A DNA stretch of 34,070 nt. It comes from JAFANK01 sp036741695. GTDB lineage: Bacteria > Vulcanimicrobiota > Vulcanimicrobiia > Eremiobacterales > Eremiobacteraceae. The position numbers and the translations under genes are program-made. The notes beneath the pieces were generated by a model that saw only the letters and a list, made by a program, of their open reading frames with translations, searched no databases and was not told the DNA's origin. Positions 1 through 7,321 of this stretch are shown piece by piece; positions within the stretch are counted from its first letter, which is position 1; each line of letters opens with the position of its first letter. The DNA lies in assembly GCA_036741695.1 (NCBI GenBank), contig DAINRU010000025.1, forward strand, positions 1-34,070. The letters are read 5' to 3'.

Positions 1-380
1 GCGCACTTGTCGTTCATGACGAAGTCGAGGACCTCACCGTCCTGCACCTTGATGCCCTTCGCGTCCTGGCCGCCCATGTCGATGACCGTGCGGGTCCCCG
101 GGAAGACCGAGCATGCGCCTTTGGCATGACAGCTGATCTCGGTGATCTGCAGATCGCCGAAGGTGACCTTGAAGCGCCCATATCCTGTGCCGGCGACGCA
201 GACGACCTGCGCGCGCTCCATCTGGGCAGCGGCAAGCGCTGCGTCAAAGGCACGCTCGGCGGCACGGGTCACGTTGGCGCCCGTCTCGATGAGCGCACGC
301 GCGACGATGGTGCGCTGGTCGTCGATGATGGCGCACTTCGTCTGGGTGGAACCGACGTCGACTCCGGCTGCGTATGGCAC
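1..380 (-). CDS. Benzoyl-CoA reductase ATPase/activator subunit (BcrA/BcrD, BzdQ-like), 3' end outside window
   Basis: This is the N-terminal ~126 residues of an ASKHA-fold ATPase of the BcrA/BcrD/HgdC family, which hydrolyses ATP to push low-potential electrons from ferredoxin into the BcrBC active-site subunits. Visible motifs are GVDVGSTQTK (phosphate 1) near residues 6-15, GTGYGR, TEISCHAKG, DMGGQDAKGI, and MNDKC at the window edge. MNDKC is the start of the family's KCAAGTG motif, whose Cys helps hold the [4Fe-4S] cluster shared by two ATPase subunits. The start is GTG at 380, preceded by GGGAGG with an 8-nt spacer, and it lies 13 nt after the bcrB stop. The GVDVGSTQTK start looks more like the BzdQ/BadG branch than Thauera BcrA, but I cannot assign the exact paralogue. 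The partner ATPase subunit and the ferredoxin are not visible and would be expected to the left. Confidence 0.88.
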   Translation of the reverse strand, partial: MPYAAGVDVGSTQTKCAIIDDQRTIVARALIETGANVTRAAERAFDAALAAAQMERAQVVCVAGTGYGRFKVTFGDLQITEISCHAKGACSVFPGTRTVIDMGGQDAKGIKVQDGEVLDFVMNDKC

Positions 381-393
381 AGTAGTCGCCTCC

Positions 394-1656
394 CTAGGAC
401 ATCGCCGCGATGAGCTTGCGATGTTTGAGCGATTCGAAGAAGGCGTCGATGCGGTTGCGCATCTGCGCCTCCGAGAAGTAGCGCGGGTCCTCGAGATCCG
501 ACTCGATGAGCAGCGTCGGCACGCCGCGCTTGGTGAAGTAGTCGCGCATGTCGCCCTGGCCGGCCGAGAAGAGCCGGCAACTCTTGACCGAGTGGATGAC
601 GAGGGCGTCGGCGTTCCACTCCTGGATGTAGCGGTCGATCTGGTCGTAGCGCTGTAGAAAATTGCGGTTGGTGAGATTCCACTGCAGCAGATGTTCGGCG
701 ATGCTCTCGAGCGGGCGGTCAGGGTCATGCGCGAAGCCGAACTCCCACAGTCCACCGACCGTGGAATATGTCGAGGCGACGGCGACCGCATCCCAGCGCG
801 TGAACATGTCGCGGAAGACGCGCAGGTAGGGCCAGGGCGGTGGGCCTTCGATGACGTAGCGGAACGTCTCGCGCTCGAGCGGACCCAAACCGAGCTGCGC
901 CTTTTGCTGATACTCGTCGTAGGCCGTCTGGAAGAACACAAGTCCTTCCTCCGTGCCGCGCAAGCAGTACAACGGCGCCATCATCATGACCGAATCGAAA
1001 TAGGCGTCATACGGGGCGGGCGATCGCTTGGTGAGGTGCTTGACCTTGGCCCACAGCTCGCCGGTCTTCGACGAGAGCTCGACCGCACGGCGCAGCTTAT
1101 CCTCATCGAGCTTGCGGCCGCTGATCTGCTCGCACACCCCGATGAGCTCGAGGAGCTGGCGCTTCACGTAGTCGATGTCATCCTTGGTCGGGGTGCCGGA
1201 CTTCGTGCGGATGAAGGGGATGTCGAGATGGAACGCCGGGCGTCGCGTGAACTCGGCGAGATGATCGAACCAGTGCAAGTAGACGTTGCAACCAACGTAG
1301 TTGCACAGCAGGAGCGACGGTTCGGGGATCGTGGCGAACGGCGTCGTGCGGCCGGAGAAGTACAGCCCGATGTCGGCTTTGACGTAGGCGCAGTTGTCGG
1401 TCGAGTACCCCATGCCCTCAGCCATCTGGATGTGGCCAAGCGACTGCTTCTTCACCGCCAGCTGGAGCGCGTTCACTTCCGGATACACGGGGAGGATGTC
1501 GAATGCTCTCAGCAGTTCGACCGGGTTGCCTCCGATGAGCAGGTAGGCCGCCGGAGTGCCGTTGCCCCCGGCTGACGCGGTCAGCTCGGCGTAATAGCGC
1601 GCCATAAGCTCTTTTTGCAGGTTGTGCAAGCGGCCTTGATAGGTTGTCTCGGGCAT
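394..1656 (-). CDS. bcrB: Benzoyl-CoA reductase subunit B (BcrB/BadE/BzdO family)
   Basis: A 420-residue protein of the 2-hydroxyacyl-CoA dehydratase (HgdB/C) superfamily, close to the usual ~430-440 residues of BcrB. Together with BcrC it forms the catalytic module that reduces benzoyl-CoA to cyclohexa-1,5-diene-1-carbonyl-CoA. Conserved cysteines appear in the contexts STDNCAYVK, LCNYVGCN and HSVKSCRLFSAGQ, and the C-terminal motif IESDLEDPRYFSEAQ followed by R(I)DAF is typical of the family. Start: ATG at 1656 (MPETTYQ) with GGAG 5 nt upstream. The open frame extends further upstream but has no family similarity there and overlaps bcrC. The gene lies 40 nt after bcrC and 13 nt before the ATPase subunit, matching the C-B-A order of known bcr/bad/bzd operons. 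Confidence 0.92.
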   Translation of the reverse strand: MPETTYQGRLHNLQKELMARYYAELTASAGGNGTPAAYLLIGGNPVELLRAFDILPVYPEVNALQLAVKKQSLGHIQMAEGMGYSTDNCAYVKADIGLYFSGRTTPFATIPEPSLLLCNYVGCNVYLHWFDHLAEFTRRPAFHLDIPFIRTKSGTPTKDDIDYVKRQLLELIGVCEQISGRKLDEDKLRRAVELSSKTGELWAKVKHLTKRSPAPYDAYFDSVMMMAPLYCLRGTEEGLVFFQTAYDEYQQKAQLGLGPLERETFRYVIEGPPPWPYLRVFRDMFTRWDAVAVASTYSTVGGLWEFGFAHDPDRPLESIAEHLLQWNLTNRNFLQRYDQIDRYIQEWNADALVIHSVKSCRLFSAGQGDMRDYFTKRGVPTLLIESDLEDPRYFSEAQMRNRIDAFFESLKHRKLIAAMS

Positions 1657-1696
1657 GAACGCTCCGGTCAAGCGAACTCGACCGCTCCCTTGCTTG

Positions 1697-2872
1697 TCAC
1701 GTGAAGAGCAGCGATTCCACGAAGGTCTCGATCTCGGTCTTGATCTTGTCGAAGAGCCACATCTTCTCTTCGAACTCCAAGAAGACGTGCGGCATGTGAG
1801 CCGCTTGGAGGGCGTTGCGATACAGCACGTAGTCGAAGAGCGCTGGTTCGCAGAACTTCGCGGTGAGCACGACGACGGCATCCGCCCGGTAGTCCTGCGC
1901 ACGCCGCACGAGCCGTGCCGCCTTGGAATGGGTCAGGTCGTGCTTGACGCTCGCGTCGACGCTATGGCGCACGTATGCTTCGGCCATGGCCCGCAGCGGC
2001 CGCCCTGCCGTGCCGGCGATGTCGTCTGCGAAAAAGCGCCGGCCGAGCACGAAGTCGTCATCGACGACGTAGCAGCCTGCGCTCTCGATCGATGCGATGA
2101 GGTCGAGCGGCGGCTGCTCGCAGAACGAACCGACGACGAGGATGCGCGCCCGGTCCTTGGGCTTTCCCTGACGGCCCTGCAGCTGCTCCATCGCGCCCGT
2201 GAGGACGCGCAGGTGCTGCTCCGGCGCCACCACATGACCGTAGCGCACGAGCGCGTAGAGCTCGCGGGTCGACACGTCGTGTGGCTGATCGCGGCGGAAC
2301 TGATACAGCGCCCGGATGACGCGCCGGATCTCATCATACAGTGCGATGCTCGACTCGAGATCCTCGTCGCTCGGGCGGTGGCCGGTGAGCTCGCCCGCCC
2401 AGTCCGCCATGCGTTCGTACTCCGCTGTGAGATAGTCCACGGCATCGGGGGCGTCGATGCGCTGCGGGAAGTGGATGTACTCGATCTTCTTCTGCGCGAA
2501 GTTGCGCGCGAAAACGCTGGCGAGGTTACGCGCTGGGTCGCAGATGGAGTGGAAGACGAGCGCCTCGAACTCATCCAGCTTGCCTTGCATGCCCAACTCG
2601 AGCGTGCTCTTGATGATCGAGCAGACGAACGATTGGAACCGCGCATCGGCGTGCGAGATCTCCAGCCGGTTCCCGCCACCGGCCAATCCCACGGGCAGGG
2701 CGCCTGCGGCATGAAATATCTCGACTGGTGAATACACAGGGAAGCAACCGACGAGCGTTCTCCCGGCAGCGGCGTGTTTCCAGGCCACCGCGTCTTCGAA
2801 TTCGAGCGACTCGATGGCTTGCGAGCACTGGTCGATGACCTCTTCGATCGGGGCGGCGTGCTGTAGCGCCAT
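1697..2872 (-). CDS. bcrC: Benzoyl-CoA reductase subunit C (BcrC/BadD/BzdN family)
   Basis: A 391-residue HgdB-fold subunit, matching the usual ~380-390 residues of BcrC. It pairs with BcrB to bind benzoyl-CoA and the active-site Fe-S cluster. Family features include an N-terminal region with VGCFPVYSPVEIFHAAGALPVG, then QSFVCSIIKSTLELG, FHSICDPARN, VGSFCEQPPLDLI, SAGCYVVDDDF and KFCEPALFDY, and a C-terminal LEFEEKMWLFDKIKTEIETF stretch. Start: ATG at 2872 (MALQHAAPIEE), 10 nt after the had stop. The much longer open frame upstream is only read-through antisense coding bias across had. Co-directional and tightly spaced with had and bcrB, so probably on one transcript. Confidence 0.92.
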   Translation of the reverse strand: MALQHAAPIEEVIDQCSQAIESLEFEDAVAWKHAAAGRTLVGCFPVYSPVEIFHAAGALPVGLAGGGNRLEISHADARFQSFVCSIIKSTLELGMQGKLDEFEALVFHSICDPARNLASVFARNFAQKKIEYIHFPQRIDAPDAVDYLTAEYERMADWAGELTGHRPSDEDLESSIALYDEIRRVIRALYQFRRDQPHDVSTRELYALVRYGHVVAPEQHLRVLTGAMEQLQGRQGKPKDRARILVVGSFCEQPPLDLIASIESAGCYVVDDDFVLGRRFFADDIAGTAGRPLRAMAEAYVRHSVDASVKHDLTHSKAARLVRRAQDYRADAVVVLTAKFCEPALFDYVLYRNALQAAHMPHVFLEFEEKMWLFDKIKTEIETFVESLLFT

Positions 2873-2882
2873 CCGGATTCTC

Positions 2883-3911
2883 CTACGCGCCGGGCACGAC
2901 GATGTTGCGCAAACCCTGGCCGCTGCGCAGCATGTCGAGTCCGGCATTGATCTCGGCCAGCGTGAACCGTCCGGTGACGAGCTGGTCCACCGCAATGACG
3001 CCGCGCCGCGCCATCTCGATGATGCGTGGATAATCCGCCGGGCGACAGCCGAGCGAACCGCGCACGTCCATCTCGTTGAACATGATCTTAGCGGCGGAGA
3101 GCGTGACGTCTCGTTCGGAGTAGCCGACGATGACGAGCCGCCCGCCGCGGTGCAGGCTATCGAACGCTTCCCGCATGGTGAGAGGATTGCCGATGGCCTC
3201 AAAGGCGACGTCGGCGCCGCCGCCCGTCTGGCGCTTGACGGCTTTGGGAACGGATGCTTCGCTGGCGGCGTCGATGACGTGCGCCGCCCCGAAACGCAGC
3301 GCGGTCTCAAGCCGTCCCGGACGCTGATCGACCGCCCACACCTCCGCTCCTGAAGCGGCCGCGATCTGAACGACGTTGACGCCGACCCCACCGCAGCCGA
3401 AGACCACGACCTTGTGCCCGGCGCGCACGTCGCCGCGATTGACGACCGCGTGATAGGGCGTCGAGACCGCGTCGGCGATGAGGCAGGCTGATTCGAGCGG
3501 AAGCTCCTCGGGCAACAGCAGCGCGTCCTTGGCCGGCACGGCCACGAATTCGGCATAGGCGCCATCGATGTGATTGCCGGGCATGATGCCGCGCTCGCAG
3601 ATGTTCTCGCGACCGCGCCGGCAAGCATCGCACGCACCACAGGTGAGCAGCGCGGGGATGAGGACGCGCTCACCCTCGCGGCGATCCGTGACACCTATGC
3701 CGACCTGCGCAACGATGCCTGAGGCTTCATGACCGAGGATCAGCGGCGGCTTGTGGAATGTGGGGACGTCGTGATCGATGTAATGCAGATCTGTGTGGCA
3801 GAGCCCGCAGGCCGCGACTTTGACCACGATCTCGCCGGGTGCGGCGATGGGCATCGCTCGCTCCTCGATGACCAGCGGCCGGTGCGAGCCGAAAAAGACG
3901 GCGGCTTTCAT
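2883..3911 (-). CDS. had: 6-hydroxycyclohex-1-ene-1-carbonyl-CoA dehydrogenase (zinc-type MDR)
   Basis: A 342-residue zinc-dependent medium-chain dehydrogenase. Catalytic zinc ligands are C38 (CGLCHTD), H61 and E62 (GHEASG). Structural-zinc cysteines are at 91, 94, 97 and 105 (CGACDACRRGRENIC). The Rossmann motif GCGGVG is at 172-177. By family alone it could be any alcohol dehydrogenase. The assignment as Had, which oxidises the 6-hydroxyl to the 6-oxo thioester with NAD, rests on its place between the ring hydrolase and bcrC in a dch-oah-had-bcr arrangement. Its start overlaps the oah stop by 4 nt, which suggests translational coupling. Confidence 0.85.
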   Translation of the reverse strand: MKAAVFFGSHRPLVIEERAMPIAAPGEIVVKVAACGLCHTDLHYIDHDVPTFHKPPLILGHEASGIVAQVGIGVTDRREGERVLIPALLTCGACDACRRGRENICERGIMPGNHIDGAYAEFVAVPAKDALLLPEELPLESACLIADAVSTPYHAVVNRGDVRAGHKVVVFGCGGVGVNVVQIAAASGAEVWAVDQRPGRLETALRFGAAHVIDAASEASVPKAVKRQTGGGADVAFEAIGNPLTMREAFDSLHRGGRLVIVGYSERDVTLSAAKIMFNEMDVRGSLGCRPADYPRIIEMARRGVIAVDQLVTGRFTLAEINAGLDMLRSGQGLRNIVVPGA

Positions 3912-4771
3912 CGCCCTGCCTTGTGCCGGCGGATGCCTGCATAGTCAGGCTTGCGCTTTTCGACGAAGGCCTTCATGCCTTCTACGGTCTCCGCGTGAGC
4001 GAAGTGCAGGGCCAGCCATTCGCGCGCGTGGCCGATGGTGGCGTGCCACGCTTGATCTTTCCAGTAGTTGACCTGGGTCTGCGTGTATGAGAGGCAGCCG
4101 GGGAATTTCTCGAGCAGCTGGTCGCACAGGTCGCGCACGCACGTGTCGAGCTCTTCAAAGCTGACGACGCGGTTGACCAAGCCCCACTCCAGCGCTTGCT
4201 GCGCTGAGATGGGATTGCACAGGTACAGCATCTCGCGCGCGCGGCGATCGCCGACGATGATGGGCAGCCACTGCGTGGCGCCGCCGGCCGCGACGCTGCC
4301 CACCTTCGTGCCGACCTGACGGATGGTGACGTGATCCGCAGCCACGGCGAGGTCGCATGCCATGTTGATCTCGTTGCCGCCGCCGACCGTCATGCCGTTG
4401 AGCCGCGCGATGGTGGGCTTGCCCATCCCGCGGATGGCGTCGAGACAGTCCGCGAAGAGCACCATATACTTCCAGAAGTCGTCGGGCCGGCTGAGGTAGC
4501 GATGCTCGTACTCCTTGACGTCGCCGCCCGTGCAGAACGCGGTCCGCCCCGAACCCGTGATCACCACGACCCCGATCTCGTCATCCCACATCGCCGTGCG
4601 CAGCGCGGCATGAAAGCGGCGCAGCGTCTCGGTCGTGTAGGCGTTGTAGGCGTCCGGCCGGTTGAGCGTTATGGTGGCGACCCGGTCGGCGACTGCGTAC
4701 AGGATGTCGCCGGCGTCGTGGTCGCCGTTCTTCGCCGCTGCCGCCTTAGGTGTGTCGGCGACGCGTCTCAT
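3908..4771 (-). CDS. oah: 6-oxocyclohex-1-ene-1-carbonyl-CoA hydrolase-like crotonase (Oah/BamA type, short form)
   Basis: A 287-residue crotonase-fold protein. BamA/Oah-like signatures are FCTGGDVKEYEH (79-90), a long insertion DDFWKYMVLFADCLDAI, RLNGMTVGGGNEINMACD (123-140) and GGATQWLPIIVG (163-174). In known pathways this enzyme adds two waters and hydrolytically opens the ring to a pimelyl-type CoA thioester. Known BamA/Oah proteins are about 375-380 residues, so this one lacks roughly 90 residues. Its C-terminal half (YLCNPISAQQALEWGLVNRVV) and its end (EGMKAFVEKRKPDY) resemble BadI/MenB-like ring hydrolases. It could therefore be a distinct hydrolase subclass, or a BadI-type enzyme. 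It overlaps both neighbours (dch and had) by 4 nt. Confidence 0.78.
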   Translation of the reverse strand: MRRVADTPKAAAAKNGDHDAGDILYAVADRVATITLNRPDAYNAYTTETLRRFHAALRTAMWDDEIGVVVITGSGRTAFCTGGDVKEYEHRYLSRPDDFWKYMVLFADCLDAIRGMGKPTIARLNGMTVGGGNEINMACDLAVAADHVTIRQVGTKVGSVAAGGATQWLPIIVGDRRAREMLYLCNPISAQQALEWGLVNRVVSFEELDTCVRDLCDQLLEKFPGCLSYTQTQVNYWKDQAWHATIGHAREWLALHFAHAETVEGMKAFVEKRKPDYAGIRRHKAGR

Positions 4772-5523
4772 CTGGCCACCTCCGCGTGCCGCCGGGAATG
4801 CCAGTGCGGGTCGCGCTTTTCGAGGAAGGCGCGAATGCCTTCCACCGCGTCGTGCGTGCGCAGCAGGGAATGCTCGTAGATATGCATGGATTCCTCAATG
4901 GTCTTCGCACGTGCGGCGCTCTTGCAGCTCGCCAGCGCGTCGTCGGAGAGGGCCAGCAGTTCGTGGCACAGCTCATCGACGCTGACGTCGAGCTGCTCGT
5001 GCGGGACGCAGCGCGACGCGATGCCCCAGCGCTCCGCCGTCGGTCCCTCGATGCTGCGCCCGGTGAGGATGAGATCGAGCGCGCGCTTTTCGCCCACCGT
5101 CTTGGCCAAGAGCGCGCAGGCGACTGGCGGCAACGCCGCAAGCTTGACCTCGGGCAGCGAGAAGCGCGCGTGCTCAGAGACGACGATCATGTCGCACAGC
5201 AACGCGAGTTCGAAGCCGCCGCCGATTGCGTGGGCGCCGACGGCGGCGATGGTGACCGGGGTCGCGGTCGACAGGGCGCCCGCCATGCCCGCGAAGGCGC
5301 AGAGCATGGCGTGCGCTCGTTCGGGCACGTGGTCCGCGATGTCCATCCCGGCGCAAAACGCCCGCCCTTCGGCGTCAAGCACGACGACGGTGCAATCGCC
5401 GAGATCGTGGATCGCCTGCGTGAGCTGCCGCAGGTCGTCAGTGCCAAGCACGTTGAGGGGGCCGGTCCGCAGCGTGATCCGGCCGAGCCGGCCGTCGCGG
5501 CGGACGCCGATGCGATCGCTCAT
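4768..5523 (-). CDS. dch: Cyclohexa-1,5-diene-1-carbonyl-CoA hydratase (crotonase family)
   Basis: A 251-residue enoyl-CoA hydratase/isomerase family protein. It should hydrate the dienoyl-CoA product of benzoyl-CoA reductase to 6-hydroxycyclohex-1-enoyl-CoA. Visible features are a PLNVL segment near residue 21, FCAGMDIADH (first oxyanion loop), AIGGGFELALLCD (second) and FSLPEVKLAALPPVACALL, which resembles the Dch LPEI-(K/R)L-x(3-4)-PP signature. The C-terminus ends with IRAFLEKRDPHW, as in many CoA hydratases. Start ATG at 5523 overlaps the TetR stop through ATGA. Sequence alone supports a hydratase; the operon context supports Dch specifically. Confidence 0.83.
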   Translation of the reverse strand: MSDRIGVRRDGRLGRITLRTGPLNVLGTDDLRQLTQAIHDLGDCTVVVLDAEGRAFCAGMDIADHVPERAHAMLCAFAGMAGALSTATPVTIAAVGAHAIGGGFELALLCDMIVVSEHARFSLPEVKLAALPPVACALLAKTVGEKRALDLILTGRSIEGPTAERWGIASRCVPHEQLDVSVDELCHELLALSDDALASCKSAARAKTIEESMHIYEHSLLRTHDAVEGIRAFLEKRDPHWHSRRHAEVAR

Positions 5524-6125
5524 GAGAACACCTCCACAAGAGACGGCGCGGTGACGCCGTGCAGGAACAGCTGCGTCATTTGATCGGCGACGCTTGCCGC
5601 ATCATCGTCGCTGACATCGTGATGCCACATCGGCGTCCAGTTCATCATGCCGAACAGCGCGGCGGTCGCCACGCGTGTCGACACGGTCGACAGTTCGACC
5701 TGTTGCTGGACGGCGATGACCAGATCGGCCGCGCGAGAGAAATACTGGCGGCGCAGCTCCAAGATAGTCCCGCGGTCCTCAGCCTCAAGGGCGTCCATAT
5801 CGCGCAGCAGCACGCGAAACGCGTTCGGCTGGCGGATGACGAACTCAAGATGGCCGCGGACGAACGCTTGCAGCTGCTCGTGCGGATCGCCCGACGCTGC
5901 TAGCGCACGGTCGAGACGCCGGATGAGCTGGCGAAACGCTCGCTCGCAGGAGAGGTAGAGCGCACGCTGCTTGCTTGGGAGATAATAGTAGAGCCCGGCG
6001 ACACTGATGCCAGCGGCATCGGCGATCTCCCGCATGGTCGCCTCGCCGAACCCCCGGCGCGCGAAGACCTTCTCGGCCGCATCCAGCGCGCCGAGCGCTC
6101 GTATATGATAGATGGAATCTGCCAT
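5520..6125 (-). CDS. TetR/AcrR-family regulator, first gene of the benzoyl-CoA operon
   Basis: A 201-residue TetR-type repressor. The N-terminal helix-turn-helix is clear at about residues 13-60 (AAEKVFARRGFGEATMREI, then ISVAGLYYYLPSKQRAL). The C-terminal ligand domain is divergent, as usual. It leads the operon and overlaps dch by 4 nt, so it is probably autoregulated together with the degradation genes and responds to a pathway CoA thioester, by analogy with TetR-type regulators of other CoA-ester pathways. The ATG at 6125 has a purine-rich GAGAGGG upstream. A predicted promoter and a repeated operator-like element lie immediately upstream. Confidence 0.88.
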   Translation of the reverse strand: MADSIYHIRALGALDAAEKVFARRGFGEATMREIADAAGISVAGLYYYLPSKQRALYLSCERAFRQLIRRLDRALAASGDPHEQLQAFVRGHLEFVIRQPNAFRVLLRDMDALEAEDRGTILELRRQYFSRAADLVIAVQQQVELSTVSTRVATAALFGMMNWTPMWHHDVSDDDAASVADQMTQLFLHGVTAPSLVEVFS

Positions 6126-6138
6126 GCCGCCCTCTCAA

Positions 6139-6162
6139 GTTCGTTCGAGCGTTCGTTCGAAC
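6139..6162 (-). promoter_or_regulatory. Probable TetR operator: two 12-bp direct repeats
   Basis: Two adjacent copies of GTTCGTTCGARC (6139-6150 with G, 6151-6162 with A). The second ends in the perfect palindrome GTTCGAAC, the first in the near-palindrome GTTCGAGC, and the outer ends GTTCG/CGAAC are inverted. The element lies between the predicted -10 and the TetR start codon, where a bound repressor would block transcription. Binding is inferred. Confidence 0.6.
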
Positions 6163-6165
6163 TAG

Positions 6166-6194
6166 AGCATAGGACGCGATGGCTGTTGCCGCAA
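6166..6194 (-). promoter_or_regulatory. Predicted sigma70-like promoter of the benzoyl-CoA operon
   Basis: On the minus strand, TTGCGG (6194-6189) and TATGCT (6171-6166) are separated by exactly 17 nt. They are followed by the repeated operator-like element and then the TetR gene start at 6125. The boxes are imperfect; the spacing and position are what support the call. Confidence 0.45.
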
Positions 6195-6214
6195 GACGCG
6201 GCTACATGGCTTTT

Positions 6215-6868
6215 CTAGTGCAAGTGCACCAGGCCGGCTTTAAGGGCCAACACCACGGCTTCGATCCGCGAGTGCACGCCGAGCTTGGTTTCGATGTTCT
6301 GCACGTGGTTGCGCACCGTGTTGCGCGCAAGGCTGAGCTGTTGGGCGATGTCGTCCGTGGCGACGCCGGCTGCCAACAGACGCAGCACTTCGATCTCGCG
6401 GGCGGTCAGCGCTTGGCCGATGGCTCTGAGCGCTGCGTCGCCAGGGCTCTCGCTTTGGAGCGGCCATTGCCCGGCGACGCGCGCCGCGACGTCCGCGGCG
6501 ATGCCTGCCAGACGTTGGGCCGAAACGCTCGGCGTCAGCACGTGGACGGACACCGGGTGGCCATCGTCGTCCACGGTGACGCTCGTGACGTCGAGCCACA
6601 GCTCGGCCCCGTCGGGCCGCTTTGCCACCATCTCGTAGCGGCGTGCGGCCTTGCCTTCCCGGCAGAGCGCGATGACCGCGCAATCGGCGCTGCAGATCGG
6701 CATGCCGGCCGGCGACGAACCGTGCATCAACTCGTAGCATGGCTTGCCGAGAGCATCAGTGGCGTCGCGCCCGAGCAGCTCCTCGGCCGCGGCGTTCCAG
6801 GCGATGACGCGCCCGCGGTCATCGATGGCGATCGTCGCTTCTGGGCTGGGACCGATCTTCAGTGGCAT
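6215..6868 (-). CDS. PAS-domain LuxR-type transcriptional regulator with four clustered cysteines
   Basis: A 217-residue regulator with an N-terminal PAS domain (about residues 5-110, containing GRVIAWNAAAEELLG) and a C-terminal LuxR/GerE helix-turn-helix (about 153-215: LTAREIEVLRLLAAG, then IAQQLSLARNTVRNHVQNI). There is no receiver domain. The PAS domain has C44, C59, C63 and C69, spaced C-x14-C-x3-C-x5-C, which could bind metal or Fe-S or sense redox. Start ATG at 6868 with AGG 5 nt upstream is preferred over an upstream GTG at 6898; it overlaps the end of the MaoC gene. It lies just upstream of the benzoyl-CoA operon promoter and is a candidate regulator of it. The ligand is unknown. Confidence 0.85.
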   Translation of the reverse strand: MPLKIGPSPEATIAIDDRGRVIAWNAAAEELLGRDATDALGKPCYELMHGSSPAGMPICSADCAVIALCREGKAARRYEMVAKRPDGAELWLDVTSVTVDDDGHPVSVHVLTPSVSAQRLAGIAADVAARVAGQWPLQSESPGDAALRAIGQALTAREIEVLRLLAAGVATDDIAQQLSLARNTVRNHVQNIETKLGVHSRIEAVVLALKAGLVHLH

Positions 6869-7314
6869 AGATACCTGATCAATATTTCGGCCACGCACAC
6901 GGGTTTCACTTCACCCTCGCGTTCGATGCTGACGTGGACGCGCGCCTGGGCGCCGTTTGTGACCTCGGCGACGTCATCGATCCGGAAGCGTGCGCGTACG
7001 CGCGACGGGATCGGCACGGGCGCGGGGAAGCGTACCGCATTGAGGCCATAGTTGATGGCCATCGCAAATCCGTCGACCTGTGCGCTCTGGCGCCAAAAAT
7101 ATGGGATGAGAGAAAGGGTGAGAAAGCCGTGGGCAAGGGTCGTGCCGAACGGGCTCTCGGCCGCCCGGGCGCGATCGACGTGTATCCATTGCTCGTCTCT
7201 CGTCAGCTTAGCGAAGGCGTCGACCTGCTCTTGCGTGATCGTCAGCCACGGGGTCGGCGGCAATTCGGCAGCGATGAGGTCCGTGAGGCCTCCGACCCCG
7301 TTGACCACCTTCAC
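6859..7314 (-). CDS. MaoC-like (R)-specific hydratase, NodN subfamily
   Basis: A 151-residue hot-dog-fold protein. The MaoC/NodN signature is clear: PWLTITQEQVDAFAKLT, QWIHVD, SPFGTTLAHGFLTLSL, then INYGLNAVRFPAPVP. The Asp and His of the IHVD/AHGF segments are the family's catalytic pair for hydrating or dehydrating an enoyl-CoA. The GTG start at 7314 (MKVVNGVGGL) is chosen because the family begins a few residues later and the marC stop is 8 nt upstream; no strong ribosome-binding site is seen. It could act on CoA esters from ring cleavage, but its substrate cannot be told from sequence. Confidence 0.82.
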   Translation of the reverse strand: MKVVNGVGGLTDLIAAELPPTPWLTITQEQVDAFAKLTRDEQWIHVDRARAAESPFGTTLAHGFLTLSLIPYFWRQSAQVDGFAMAINYGLNAVRFPAPVPIPSRVRARFRIDDVAEVTNGAQARVHVSIEREGEVKPVCVAEILIRYLCH

Positions 7315-7321
7315 CGCGCTG

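Noticed and set aside
1655..2731. A 358-codon plus-strand frame opposite bcrC
   Set aside because: No recognisable domain; bcrC on the other strand has family motifs along its full length.
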